Below, in pieces: positions 7,605 through 15,218 of a DNA stretch of 41,424 bases. The notes under the pieces are model-generated. The model was not told where the DNA came from. It made no database searches and saw only the letters and a program-made list of their open reading frames with translations. Source of the DNA: a virus. The stretch spans positions 1 through 41,424 of IMG/VR virus record IMGVR_UViG_3300046454_000154. The stretch is one strand, 5' to 3'. How positions within the stretch are numbered: the first letter of the stretch is position 1; each line of letters starts with the position of its first letter. Made by a program: the position numbers and the translations under genes.

Positions 7605-7671
7605 CCATGTGCAGAATCTATGCTGACGAAAAGTTTAGTTCGAATAAGAGTGCGTCAGCATAGACACATGG
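7605..7671 (+). ncRNA. Long hairpin RNA or regulatory stem-loop
   Basis: An 18-bp interrupted stem with no mismatches: CCATGTG (7605-7611) pairs with CACATGG (7665-7671), and CTATGCTGACG (7618-7628) pairs with CGTCAGCATAG (7653-7663). The two helices are joined by a 6/1 internal loop and capped by a 24-base loop. It lies in the 123-base gap between 7584 and 7708 and has no T-tract, so it is not a standard terminator. It could be a small RNA, a processing site or an operator. Confidence 0.6.
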
Positions 7672-7707
7672 TTTGTTAGTAGTTGAATTTAAAAATCAAA
7701 AAGTAAA

Positions 7708-8109
7708 ATGGAAAAGAAAATTGTAGTTGCATTAAGTGAGGAACAGCTAAAAACAATTAGCGGCTCTTTGAACATGATTAATGATGCAAATAAGAATGCA
7801 ACAAAAAAAGGAAAGAAAGAAGTGGAAAGACTTGAGCATATCCAGAAGAGCATGGAGAGCGGAAACGGAATGGCTATTCATGTAACGATTGGAGGAGGCA
7901 AAGAAAAGCCAGAAGTAAATTCAGACCAGTCAGCGATACTTGAAGAAGTGAAGCAGGAGAAAGTGAAAGCAGATGCTACGCTTGCAGCCTATGAACTGAT
8001 AGATGGCAAGATTGAAGATGTTGTTCTGACTTTAATCACAGCAGCCAGAGAGGTCGGAGCGAAGTATGACATTCACAATAAAATTGTGGACTTGATACCA
8101 GAAGACTAA
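7708..8109 (+). CDS. Hypothetical coiled-coil protein
   Basis: 133 residues, start context AAATCAAAAAGTAAAATG. A short N-terminal strand (KKIVVAL) and helix are followed by a glycine-rich turn (VTIGGGK) and a long charged helical region. The first ~25 residues resemble those of the next gene, so the two may be distant paralogues. No family recognised. Confidence 0.6.
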   Translation: MEKKIVVALSEEQLKTISGSLNMINDANKNATKKGKKEVERLEHIQKSMESGNGMAIHVTIGGGKEKPEVNSDQSAILEEVKQEKVKADATLAAYELIDGKIEDVVLTLITAAREVGAKYDIHNKIVDLIPED

Positions 8110-8153
8110 GAGTAAACAATTAACAGTACTAACTTTATAAATAAAAAAATCAA

Positions 8154-8555
8154 ATGATAAAAATAGAATTGACAGCAGCAGAGTTCTTGCTTTTGAGCAA
8201 GGCGTTAAATTTGGTAGCCAATAATTCAAATGTGATTATTGATACTATGGAAGAATCAGCACACAAAGCGAAGGCAGAACTAAAAGCTGCCAAGAGTATG
8301 AAAGATGCTGCGCTTGGATTAGCGGAGGAATTGAAGCTGGGACACCATGCGAAATCTAAACGTTTCGATGAAGAGACCAGCAATCAATTCACGAAATGGG
8401 AGAGTAAGATTGCAGAGCTTGAAGAGATAGGTGCGATGATGAAAAGAGTTGCGCCAGAAATCGAGAGCTTAAAGATGAACCTGAAAGCGCAAGCAAGGAA
8501 TCTGAAAGCAGAGTATTCAGACTTGGATATTCTGGACAGAGAAAGCGATAATTAA
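8154..8555 (+). CDS. Hypothetical coiled-coil protein
   Basis: 133 residues, start context AAAAAAATCAAATG. Begins with a strand (IKIELTAAEF) and helix like the preceding gene, then a long Ala/Glu/Lys-rich helical region typical of a coiled coil. Same length as its neighbour. No family recognised. Confidence 0.6.
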   Translation: MIKIELTAAEFLLLSKALNLVANNSNVIIDTMEESAHKAKAELKAAKSMKDAALGLAEELKLGHHAKSKRFDEETSNQFTKWESKIAELEEIGAMMKRVAPEIESLKMNLKAQARNLKAEYSDLDILDRESDN

Positions 8556-8575
8556 TTTAAACAAAAAAAATAGAT

Positions 8576-8860
8576 ATGCCACAGCAATTTGTAGAGGCTC
8601 ACGTAATGCATTCACTTGCTCCTAACAAGTATAGGATTCCGACAAAGGAAGACTTGTATAAATTAAAAGTAGGAGACAGTGTGAAGGTTTGTGTAGAGAA
8701 TGAATGCTTCTGGGTTGAGATAACAGAGTTGTCAAAGAAGCTGGTGACAGGCAGAGTTGATAATGACATGGTGTTCACCGATGAGCATGGATTGAAATAC
8801 AATGACACGGTGAACTTTGCGAAGAAGCATATAATAGAAGTTGAACAATTAAATAAATAA
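8576..8860 (+). CDS. Small DUF2314-like protein
   Basis: 94 residues. The core LKVGDSVKVCVENECFWVEITEL, then GRVDNDMVFTDEHGLKYNDTVNF and KHIIEV, follows the pattern G-D-x-V-K ... E-x-F-W-V-x-I-T ... G-x-V-D-N-x ... G-D-x-V-x-F ... I, as in small beta-rich DUF2314-type proteins also found in phages. Function unknown; the match is by motif memory only. Confidence 0.55.
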   Translation: MPQQFVEAHVMHSLAPNKYRIPTKEDLYKLKVGDSVKVCVENECFWVEITELSKKLVTGRVDNDMVFTDEHGLKYNDTVNFAKKHIIEVEQLNK

Positions 8861-8865
8861 ACGGA

Positions 8866-9444
8866 ATGAAAAAAGTAAGTAAAAGCAAAATGAAAATACC
8901 TTTTAAGTCTAAACTTAAAGGGATAAGAAGTATTGTAAAACGCAACGCAGTATTCAAAGCAATGGGAGACCAGAACAAAAGAAAGGAGATTGCTTATGAT
9001 GCGCTGATGTTGATTGTTGATGATAAGATAGAATATACATCAAGTGGGTACTGGGACAGAGGGCTAAGTAATATTGCACACTGGGCATACAATGCAAGAG
9101 ACCTTCAAAAGAAACTTCTTAAACTTGAAGAGACTTGTGATGTTTGTCAGAGGGGTCTGTTTATGCTTTCCACAATCAGATGTGGAAATACTGTTGACGG
9201 TTCTGAGTCGAGCTTAGAAAAAGGAAGCCCAGAAACAATACAGGGATTTACAATGGATGAATTTAAAAAAGCAGAGCAGGTTTATGAGGGATGGACTGAT
9301 ACATCAAGACGACATCCATATACATCAGGAACAAACGAACGCAAAGCCAACATCTGCTGCAATGTGATTAAGAATGGAAAGTTTTTATCAAGTGATATTA
9401 CTGACTATCTGAAAAAATGGAATATCAAAATTCCAAGCGCATAG
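8866..9444 (+). CDS. Hypothetical protein
   Basis: 192 residues with a very basic N-terminus (KKVSKSKMKIPFKSKLKG) and several cysteines in the middle and end (CDVC at ~122-125, CC later). Ends in TAG, one of the few TAG stops here, and is in the same frame as the next gene 13 codons downstream, so readthrough would fuse them; I see no reason to expect it. No family recognised. Confidence 0.55.
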   Translation: MKKVSKSKMKIPFKSKLKGIRSIVKRNAVFKAMGDQNKRKEIAYDALMLIVDDKIEYTSSGYWDRGLSNIAHWAYNARDLQKKLLKLEETCDVCQRGLFMLSTIRCGNTVDGSESSLEKGSPETIQGFTMDEFKKAEQVYEGWTDTSRRHPYTSGTNERKANICCNVIKNGKFLSSDITDYLKKWNIKIPSA

Positions 9445-9483
9445 CCGAAAGCGTATAACGTAGGCAATAATCAAAACAATGTT

Positions 9484-10707
9484 ATGAAAAGAAAGATGAC
9501 AATTAAAGAGCTTGTCGAAGCTCTCAAATCGCAACAGCTAAGAAAGAAAGACTTGGTTGTGCCAAACGATTATCTATTCATGGAGAATGGAAAGATGAAA
9601 ATTAAAAACGTTGCCAACAGTAATGAGCTTTCAGAGCTATTGTTGAATACGGGAATCAGCACAATGTCTAATGTGTCAGGGCATCCAGAAATGGTTCGCA
9701 CTTTATCATTAGATATTCTTGGTATTGCACATTCGCAGATTGCATCGAAGTTGCAGATACCAAAGTTGTATTATGAAAAGCTGATGCAGGAAAAGAATAT
9801 TCCTTTGCTTGACCAGAACGTGAATCATTGGTTGAGACAGCAGGAACAGAACTACCTGCTACGCACGTTCATTGACAAAGAAGAAGAGACAGGAATCATG
9901 AGGGCAATGCTGTCAGACCGATTCAAGGTGATTGACAACTTCGATGTTCTCATGGCTGCGCTTGAAGCAATACAGCAGAGCGGAGTTGAGGTGAACATTG
10001 TTGATGCGGATTTGACTGACAGTAAAATGTATGTCAGGTTTGAAGCACCAAGCATTGTAAAGGAGAGTAAGGAATTGTTGAGCCGATACAAAGTGCCGCT
10101 TGATGGAGGTGATGATGGTAATTCAGGAATTGCAGCAGGCTTTATTCTTACGAACAGTGAAGTAGGTTCAGGAACGTTTACAATCGCTCCGAGAATAATT
10201 GTGCTGGCTTGCAGAAATGGAATGACCATTACGAAAGACAGCTTTAAGAAAGTGCATCTTGGTGGAAAGCTGGAAGAGTATTCAGAGATAAGCTGGAGTG
10301 AAGAAACAAAGCAGAAGAATCTTGAGTTGATTGTAGCCCAGACGAAAGATGCGGTGAAGACTTACATCAGTCCTGAATATCTTGGAAGAGTTGTATCGCA
10401 TCTGGAAGAGAATGGTACGAAGAAGCTGGAGCATCCGATGGATGCGATTAAGAATGTGAGCCGTGAGTTTGCTTTCAGTGAAGAGAAGGAGAAGCGAATA
10501 CTTGACTACTTTATTTCAGGAGCAGACAGCACACCATTCGGAATTGCACAGGCGGTAACGTTCTATGCACATAAGGATGCGAATGCAGATGAGCAGTATG
10601 AGCTTGAGAAGGTATCAGTAGCAATCATTGAGAATGCTAAGACGTTCGATAAGCCAATGGTTGAGAGAAGAAAGAAGACTGATTCGAAAAGTTTTCTTTT
10701 GAACTAA
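9484..10707 (+). CDS. DUF932 (phage/plasmid-like) protein
   Basis: 407 residues. Segments such as GHPEMVRTLS, LRTFID ... MRAMLSDRFKVIDNFDVL, FILTNSEVGSGTFTIAPRIIVLACRNGMT and the later FGIAQAVTFYAHKDAN are the core of the DUF932 / phage-plasmid-like family, common in phages and mobile elements and of unknown biochemistry. Length is typical. The gene is followed by an intrinsic terminator at 10732-10765, so it closes a transcription unit. Confidence 0.85.
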   Translation: MKRKMTIKELVEALKSQQLRKKDLVVPNDYLFMENGKMKIKNVANSNELSELLLNTGISTMSNVSGHPEMVRTLSLDILGIAHSQIASKLQIPKLYYEKLMQEKNIPLLDQNVNHWLRQQEQNYLLRTFIDKEEETGIMRAMLSDRFKVIDNFDVLMAALEAIQQSGVEVNIVDADLTDSKMYVRFEAPSIVKESKELLSRYKVPLDGGDDGNSGIAAGFILTNSEVGSGTFTIAPRIIVLACRNGMTITKDSFKKVHLGGKLEEYSEISWSEETKQKNLELIVAQTKDAVKTYISPEYLGRVVSHLEENGTKKLEHPMDAIKNVSREFAFSEEKEKRILDYFISGADSTPFGIAQAVTFYAHKDANADEQYELEKVSVAIIENAKTFDKPMVERRKKTDSKSFLLN

Positions 10708-10731
10708 GCATTAAAAATCGTTATTAGATTG

Positions 10732-10765
10732 ACGCAGGTGGAGCGAAAGTTCTGCCTGCGTTTTT
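10732..10765 (+). terminator. Intrinsic terminator after DUF932 gene
   Basis: Stem ACGCAGG (10732-10738) with CCTGCGT (10755-10761), inner GGA/TCT pairing, and a T5 run at 10761-10765. Confidence 0.75.
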
Positions 10766-10772
10766 ATATTTG
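10765..10772 (+). promoter_or_regulatory. Bacteroidota-type -7 box TATATTTG
   Basis: Matches TAnnTTTG exactly and follows directly on a terminator. It lies only 4 bases before the ATG at 10777, so the transcript would be leaderless or nearly so. No clear -33 TTG is seen. Confidence 0.55.
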
Positions 10773-10776
10773 CAGG

Positions 10777-11430
10777 ATGAAAAAATATTTCGTTGTAAAG
10801 AAACATGAAGAAGGTGGCTGGCTGGGAGGAGTAGAGAAGGAAGCTCCGGCAGGATTCGAGCCATTAGGAGGCATGGGAGTAGCGCATGATTGTCTTGAAC
10901 ATTTTGCAGGAGACGAAGGAACGATAGATGATGAGTTCGAAGCACTTGGATGCGCGTTGTGGATTAGGGGGGTGGCTGGGCATTTCAGCAGCAGCAAGTA
11001 CAGTGCAGAGTACAATGTGGCAAGCGATATGCCTAAGTTATATTCGTTGTGGCATTCAGGAGAAGTGATGATGAGACCAGCGAAGAGTACACGGTTACAC
11101 ATGGATGATATAGTTGTAGAGACTGCTTATCAAACAAGGAAAGCATTGAGAGCGGAGCATGGAGTTGATGTTGACTATGCTGCATTGAATCGGTTCTGTG
11201 AAGCAGCAAGCTACTGGCTGCAAATAGGATTCAATAAAGGCAAGAAAAAATATCCGAATAATGGAAAGGCATGTTGCATATTTATGGACATAGAAAAAAA
11301 GGTAGATGGATTTTTGAAGTACGCAGAAGAAGGTGATGAAATTCATATTCGATTTAAGAAAACTGAATTGTCAGCACAGGTGAATCACATAAGCTACTAC
11401 GAACTTTTACCAGAAGATTATGCGTACTGA
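10777..11430 (+). CDS. Hypothetical phage protein
   Basis: 217 residues from ATG 10777; a longer frame from 10729 would run through the terminator and is rejected. The N-terminal GMGVAHDCLEHF, then EFEALGCALWIRG pattern is one I associate with unnamed phage proteins (AHD-LEH ... E-x-ALG). A two-helix middle and a beta-rich end follow. Probably transcribed from the box at 10765-10772 with little or no leader. Confidence 0.65.
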   Translation: MKKYFVVKKHEEGGWLGGVEKEAPAGFEPLGGMGVAHDCLEHFAGDEGTIDDEFEALGCALWIRGVAGHFSSSKYSAEYNVASDMPKLYSLWHSGEVMMRPAKSTRLHMDDIVVETAYQTRKALRAEHGVDVDYAALNRFCEAASYWLQIGFNKGKKKYPNNGKACCIFMDIEKKVDGFLKYAEEGDEIHIRFKKTELSAQVNHISYYELLPEDYAY

Positions 11431-11683
11431 TGTCTTCCAGCAAAAAATGGAAAGGCTATCAACGCAATACATGTACTGGTATGAACAGCTTGAAGAGGTT
11501 GAAGAAGAAGGAAAGCAGAGAAAAGGAAAGCAGAGGATAATCGGCAACATGAATCGAATATCAAAACAGATGCAGAAACTTGATGCGCAATATACAAGAG
11601 AGTTGATATTCAGTGACACGGTTAAAGATTATAAGCGAAGGAAAGAAATCGAGAAACTGAAAAATACAGGATTCATAAAATGA
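11420..11683 (+). CDS. Hypothetical coiled-coil protein
   Basis: 87 residues; 11-base overlap with the preceding gene and 4-base overlap with the next. Almost entirely charged helix (QLEEVEEEGKQRKGKQR). No family recognised. Confidence 0.5.
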   Translation: MRTDVFQQKMERLSTQYMYWYEQLEEVEEEGKQRKGKQRIIGNMNRISKQMQKLDAQYTRELIFSDTVKDYKRRKEIEKLKNTGFIK

Positions 11684-12051
11684 ATGAAGTAAAAACGTTT
11701 GAAGAAAAGGCAAGAGAAATACAGCGTCAGATAATGGAGGAGGATGAGCCAGATGCGATGTATGATATTTTGATTGACCTTCAATTTGAAGTTTCGGCTT
11801 TACACAAAAGGATGAATGGAGCAGAGACGGTGACGGAGCAATCGGATATGAAAGGTCAGTTGAGCATCTTGTATTCATTGATTGAAGTCTGCCAAAACAG
11901 AATGAATGACATTCGAGATATTAATGGAAGGATGAATCATAATTTCAGAATGGCAGCAAAGGACGTTCTGGATAAGGAGACGTATCGAAAGATTTGGAAT
12001 GAAGCCAGAAAACCCAGACAGAAGAAGGTGGAGGATGAGAATGGGGATTGA
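11680..12051 (+). CDS. Hypothetical coiled-coil protein
   Basis: 123 residues, start overlapping the previous TGA. Helical throughout, with an Asn/Arg/Met-rich middle (CQNRMNDIRDINGRMNHNF) and a basic tail. It overlaps the NinG-like gene by 17 bases. No family recognised. Confidence 0.5.
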   Translation: MNEVKTFEEKAREIQRQIMEEDEPDAMYDILIDLQFEVSALHKRMNGAETVTEQSDMKGQLSILYSLIEVCQNRMNDIRDINGRMNHNFRMAAKDVLDKETYRKIWNEARKPRQKKVEDENGD

Positions 12052-12559
12052 GTTGAGGGAGGGCATTTGTAGCAACCCAGAATGTCCCAGACGAACGAAG
12101 TTCATAGGGAACAGGAGTAAGATGCTTTGCCTTGACTGTAATGCAGCAAGGCTTAAAATGGGTAAGGAGTTACGAGCGGATAAGAAGCCATTACAGGAGG
12201 GCTGGCAGAAGCCGTCCCAGAAGCCCAGCAGAAAGGAGAAGCCAGCGTATAGGCCAAAGGAACGCAAGGCAACAGGAGAATGGGCGGTATTCATGGAGAT
12301 ATGGAAGGAGAGGGGTGGAAAAAGCGAAATAAGCGGAGACAGGATATACCAGCCCAGACCCATAAACTTCATGCACGTTCTTGGCAAAGGAGCATACCCA
12401 AGATTCAGGTTAAGAAAAGATAACATCGTTATAGGAACTGGCGATGAGCATTACAGTTATGACTTCGGTGATGTGACAAAGCTCCGGCAAGATAAACGCT
12501 GGAGCTTTGTGTTTGAGAAGTTCGAGAAATTGAAACAGGAGTATTATCAATCAAAATGA
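12035..12559 (+). CDS. NinG/Rap-like HNH recombination protein
   Basis: 174 residues from ATG 12035 (Shine-Dalgarno AAGGTGGAGG); 11999 is an alternative start. The N-terminus has a four-Cys zinc site: Cys12 and Cys17, then Cys32 and Cys35 (LCLDC). After a basic linker the C-terminal half reads VFMEIWKERGGKSEISGDR, NFMHVLGKGAYPRFRLRKDN and DEHYSYD, the layout of phage NinG/Rap-like HNH proteins (eIW.eR, SG, HvLpKgaYP, NIv). These act in branched-DNA recombination. Met-His replaces the usual Ser/Phe-His, with the His kept. Confidence 0.75.
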   Translation: MRMGIELREGICSNPECPRRTKFIGNRSKMLCLDCNAARLKMGKELRADKKPLQEGWQKPSQKPSRKEKPAYRPKERKATGEWAVFMEIWKERGGKSEISGDRIYQPRPINFMHVLGKGAYPRFRLRKDNIVIGTGDEHYSYDFGDVTKLRQDKRWSFVFEKFEKLKQEYYQSK

Positions 12560-12714
12560 AAATAACAACAGTAGGACAGGCAGCAGCGTTGTCCAAAGCA
12601 AAAGAGAAAGCACTTGCAGCAAATAAGTGCATGGTGGAAATCAAAACTATTCTTGCAGGAGCAGGCATAGAAGACTATAATGTCAACACGGCATGGTTCA
12701 GTGCGAATGTTTAG
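12556..12714 (+). CDS. Small ORF, possibly cut short by an amber codon
   Basis: 52 residues, MKITTVGQAAALSKAKEKAL onward, starting in ATGA overlap with the NinG-like gene. It stops at TAG 12712-12714, but the same frame then stays open for 26 codons to a TGA that overlaps the next gene's ATG at 12792. The slot 12556-12795 therefore looks like one gene of about 78 codons carrying an in-frame amber (natural mutation, suppression or sequence error). No family recognised. Confidence 0.5.
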   Translation: MKITTVGQAAALSKAKEKALAANKCMVEIKTILAGAGIEDYNVNTAWFSANV

Positions 12715-12791
12715 ACGCTGGCGGTGTGCAGTGCGTTGATGAATATGCCAATGCCATTGGAAGTTGCATTAGAAATGGAGGAGCATAAGAA

Positions 12792-13040
12792 ATGAGAAAC
12801 TTATCAATGCAGAGAAAACTGGATAGGGGTGAAGCGATTGACGTGGCTAAGATGGAGCAGACAGCAGAAGGATTCTATGTTCTGCCAAGCGGAGTTGTTG
12901 AAGGCATGGATTACTGTGATAGTGAAAAGGAACACTGGGTATGGAGCATTGGCAGAAACTTGGAGACAGGACAGGTTGTAGCTTCATTGACGAATGAGTT
13001 GTATCTTAATAATAAATTTGAATGTGTATGGTTACGATAA
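12792..13040 (+). CDS. Hypothetical phage protein
   Basis: 82 residues. The middle, GFYVLPSGVVEGMDYCD, then EHWVWSIGRNLETG and FECVWLR, matches a small conserved phage protein pattern (GFY-L ... Y-D ... E-x-W-I-x-S-I ... C-x-W-L-R) with no known function. GGAGGAG lies ~10 bases upstream of the ATG. Confidence 0.6.
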   Translation: MRNLSMQRKLDRGEAIDVAKMEQTAEGFYVLPSGVVEGMDYCDSEKEHWVWSIGRNLETGQVVASLTNELYLNNKFECVWLR

Positions 13041-13318
13041 AAAGATTTCAGGCTAATTATTACTTAGCAATAGCATCAATGTATAAGATGCATGACTTTG
13101 AGATGCTGGGAGGTCATACGGTTAGCTTCTGGAAAGGACAGAAGAAGTTCTATTCTCAAAATAAAAGTCAGATTGCAGCAGACAGGATGGCGCGGAGCTT
13201 CGGAGATTTTATAAGCAAGGGTTGCCAGCCTGCTCCGAGCGGATTTTTTTATGCAGGAAAGTTTCATTCTGTGATGGCTTTGCTGGAAATATTTAAAAAA
13301 GAAAATGGTTATGGTTGA
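13022..13318 (+). CDS. Hypothetical protein
   Basis: 98 residues from ATG 13022; ATG 13028 is equally possible. Contains aromatic-rich segments (FQANYYLAIASMYKM, GFFYAGKFHSVMAL) and a central basic stretch. It overlaps both neighbours slightly. No family recognised. Confidence 0.5.
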   Translation: MCMVTIKRFQANYYLAIASMYKMHDFEMLGGHTVSFWKGQKKFYSQNKSQIAADRMARSFGDFISKGCQPAPSGFFYAGKFHSVMALLEIFKKENGYG

Positions 13319-13688
13319 AGAAGAATTATTCCAGTCAGAAGAGAAGCCAGCAGGAGAGAGCAAGGTTGATAAGAAGAGAATATCGCATCAGTTCGAGTAT
13401 GTGAAAAAACTACTTGAAGAAAACCCAGCATATCGGGACAATGATGAACAACTGGTAGTGAGAGTTTGGAAGGAAGAGATAGAGAAGAAGGGTGCAGGGT
13501 TTAAATACAAAAGCATCCTATACTTCTTCCGCATGTATGAACAGTATTGGCTGACACCAGCCGATAGTATTACCAGAGCCAGACGAAAGGTGCAGCAGAA
13601 GTTTCCAGAGCTTGAAGGAAAGAAACAGAAGGAGCGAAGAGTGGAGGCGACCAAAGAAGTGAAAGGTGATTTGAAATCAATAAAATAA
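13305..13688 (+). CDS. Conserved phage hypothetical protein (RARRKVQ type)
   Basis: 127 residues. Residues ~35-60 (LLEENPAYRDNDEQLVVRVW) and ~88-105 (LTPADSITRARRKVQQKFPEL) match a small phage protein pattern in which an acidic helix precedes S-I-x-R-A-R-R-K-x-Q. The basic patch suggests DNA binding. Lysine/glutamate-rich tail. Role unknown. Confidence 0.6.
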   Translation: MVMVEEELFQSEEKPAGESKVDKKRISHQFEYVKKLLEENPAYRDNDEQLVVRVWKEEIEKKGAGFKYKSILYFFRMYEQYWLTPADSITRARRKVQQKFPELEGKKQKERRVEATKEVKGDLKSIK

Positions 13689-13694
13689 ATAAGC

Positions 13695-14006
13695 ATGAAA
13701 AAATTTGATATAGAAGAAATGTATAAGGACTATTTGAAGCTGTCCAAGCTGGATGAAAACAAAATGTCTGAACATGAAAGAAGGGAGCGTAGGCATACGT
13801 TCTATGGAGCGATAGGTCAGTTCATTGTAGCCATGCTTCACTATCCAAAGGAAGCAGCAGATGATGATTTTGCAAAAGCGATGGACAGTGCGCTTGCACA
13901 GGTGACAGAGCATTTCAAAGATTCGATTATGAGCTTTCAAGTGAAGCAGCCGAATGTGAATTATCCATATCCGATTTATTATAAAGAAGGAGAAAAACCA
14001 AACTAA
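13695..14006 (+). CDS. Hypothetical protein
   Basis: 103 residues, six bases after the previous TAA. A charged first half precedes a helix reading HTFYGAIGQFIVAMLHY, and the C-terminus is rich in Tyr/Pro (VNYPYPIYYKEGEKPN). No family recognised. Confidence 0.5.
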   Translation: MKKFDIEEMYKDYLKLSKLDENKMSEHERRERRHTFYGAIGQFIVAMLHYPKEAADDDFAKAMDSALAQVTEHFKDSIMSFQVKQPNVNYPYPIYYKEGEKPN

Positions 14007-14008
14007 CA

Positions 14009-14302
14009 ATGCCAGAGATACTAACAAGAGAAATGCTGGAGGCTATGACAGCAGGAGCGATTATAGCGAAAGGTGAAACGGTCAATTCCCCAGACGGAGT
14101 TTATATGACTGACCAAAACATAGGTGCGCCATTAAAGTTCGTAGCGAAGCGTGGAGGCTTTCGTGACTGGGCTATATATGTTGACTGGGCATACAAGAGT
14201 GATGAGGACGTTCTTAAAATGGGTCAAAAGGTTTTCGGAAATGAGCATATCAAAAAACTTGTACCGTGTGATGAAGAAGCACTTAAAATGTATCGTAAAT
14301 GA
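14009..14302 (+). CDS. Conserved phage hypothetical protein
   Basis: 97 residues. GAIIAKGETVNSPDGVYM, then LKFVAKRGGFRDWAIYVDW and a C-terminal KLVPCDEEALKMYR match a conserved small phage protein pattern (aG-x-I-A-x-G-E ... W-V-A-x-R-G-x-x-D-W-A-I-Y ... K-L-V-P-C-D-x-E-A). Function unknown. It overlaps the next gene by 4 bases. Confidence 0.6.
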   Translation: MPEILTREMLEAMTAGAIIAKGETVNSPDGVYMTDQNIGAPLKFVAKRGGFRDWAIYVDWAYKSDEDVLKMGQKVFGNEHIKKLVPCDEEALKMYRK

Positions 14303-14484
14303 GAACAGTAAGCACTATTAACGGAGACTTCGACTTGGAAAGATTCAAGGTATTGAATCGTGGTTGGAAGAAGGCAGTGAAGGAAAGTAAAAAAGAATTT
14401 AACTTTGAAGGCAAAATGATGCTGACAGGTTATGCGAAGTGGCTTGTAGAATATTTAAAACCAACATTCGGAGGAATAAAATAA
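14299..14484 (+). CDS. Small hypothetical protein
   Basis: 61 residues, start in ATGA overlap. Basic, with GWKKAVKESKKEF and a C-terminal YAKWLVEYL helix. Its TAA overlaps the ATG of the next reading frame (TAATG at 14482-14486). No family recognised. Confidence 0.5.
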   Translation: MRTVSTINGDFDLERFKVLNRGWKKAVKESKKEFNFEGKMMLTGYAKWLVEYLKPTFGGIK

Positions 14485-14872
14485 TGTTTAAAATAATAGA
14501 GCATAATAGAGTAAGGACAGGAGACTTTGCAAGCACTGCAAGCGAAGGACGCAATGGATTGTTCGCATTCAATCTCCGAGAGATAAGCACCTGCGGATAA
14601 CATGCATTGTGTCGGACGGAGCAGCGATGCCAGAAGGAAAGAAATGGGAGCATGTGAGTGTAAGCGTTCGCAGCAGAAAGAATGGACAAACATTCAGGTG
14701 TCCAACATGGGAAGAGATGTGCTGGATGAAAGACTTGTTCTGGGATGAGACAGATGCTGTAGTGCAGTTCCATCCGGCAAAAGAAGATTATGTGAACTGC
14801 CATCCGCATGTGTTACATTTATGGAGAAGCGTTGAGCAGGTATTTCCTAAGCCAGATAAAATAATGGTATGA
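14484..14872 (+). pseudogene. DUF7694-like gene split by a frameshift
   Basis: Two frames fill one gene slot. 14484-14600 gives 38 residues, from MFKIIEHNRVRTGDFAST to GLFAFN; the other frame reads DKHLRITCIVSDG and continues through HVSVSVRSR, CPTWEEMCWMKDLFW, VNCHPHVLHLWRS to TGA at 14870-14872. Joined, they match the order of the phage DUF7694 family (RTG..aS ... NG-f ... L-x-I-x-V-S-D-G ... W-E-H-V-S-V ... P-T-W-E-E-M ... V-N-x-H-P). The shift must lie within 14510-14600, best near 14573-14590. The second frame's only start is a GTG at 14609 with no ribosome-binding site. It could be a mutation, sequence error or natural frameshift. Function unknown. Confidence 0.7.
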
Positions 14873-15216
14873 GAACAGCAGAAGGAGTACGAAGTCTAAT
14901 TGAAAAAATTTATAAAGACTGTGAGCCAGCAGAGATGCCATCTGATTCAGAGCTAAAGAAAGCCAGACTGCAATTATCGTTTCTGAAAACAGTTGTTCTT
15001 TATCTTGAGACGAATCCAAATGAAGATTTTATAAAGCAGGAGAATGAAGAGATAGATAGAATCTTAGTTGTGATTAATAATGGATATGAGACATGGAGCA
15101 AAAATACTCCGACAGGTTCAGTTCTTGAATCGCAGAAGAGGGCTATCTATAATAAGGAACGCGATTATGCACGATGGGTGCAACAAAAAAAGATACTTGA
15201 ATTTATACTTGAGTAA
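14869..15216 (+). CDS. Hypothetical helical protein
   Basis: 115 residues starting in ATGA overlap. Predicted all-helical (VRSLIEKIYKDC, LSFLKTVVLYLETN, WVQQKKILEFILE). No family recognised. Confidence 0.5.
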   Translation: MRTAEGVRSLIEKIYKDCEPAEMPSDSELKKARLQLSFLKTVVLYLETNPNEDFIKQENEEIDRILVVINNGYETWSKNTPTGSVLESQKRAIYNKERDYARWVQQKKILEFILE

Positions 15217-15218
15217 TT

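Noticed and set aside
8866-10707. Fusion of the 8866 gene with DUF932 through TAG readthrough
   Set aside because: They share a frame, but the 39-base link is not protein-like and DUF932 proteins are complete on their own.
10729-10776. Longer start for the 10777 gene
   Set aside because: It would run through the terminator stem and the -7 box.
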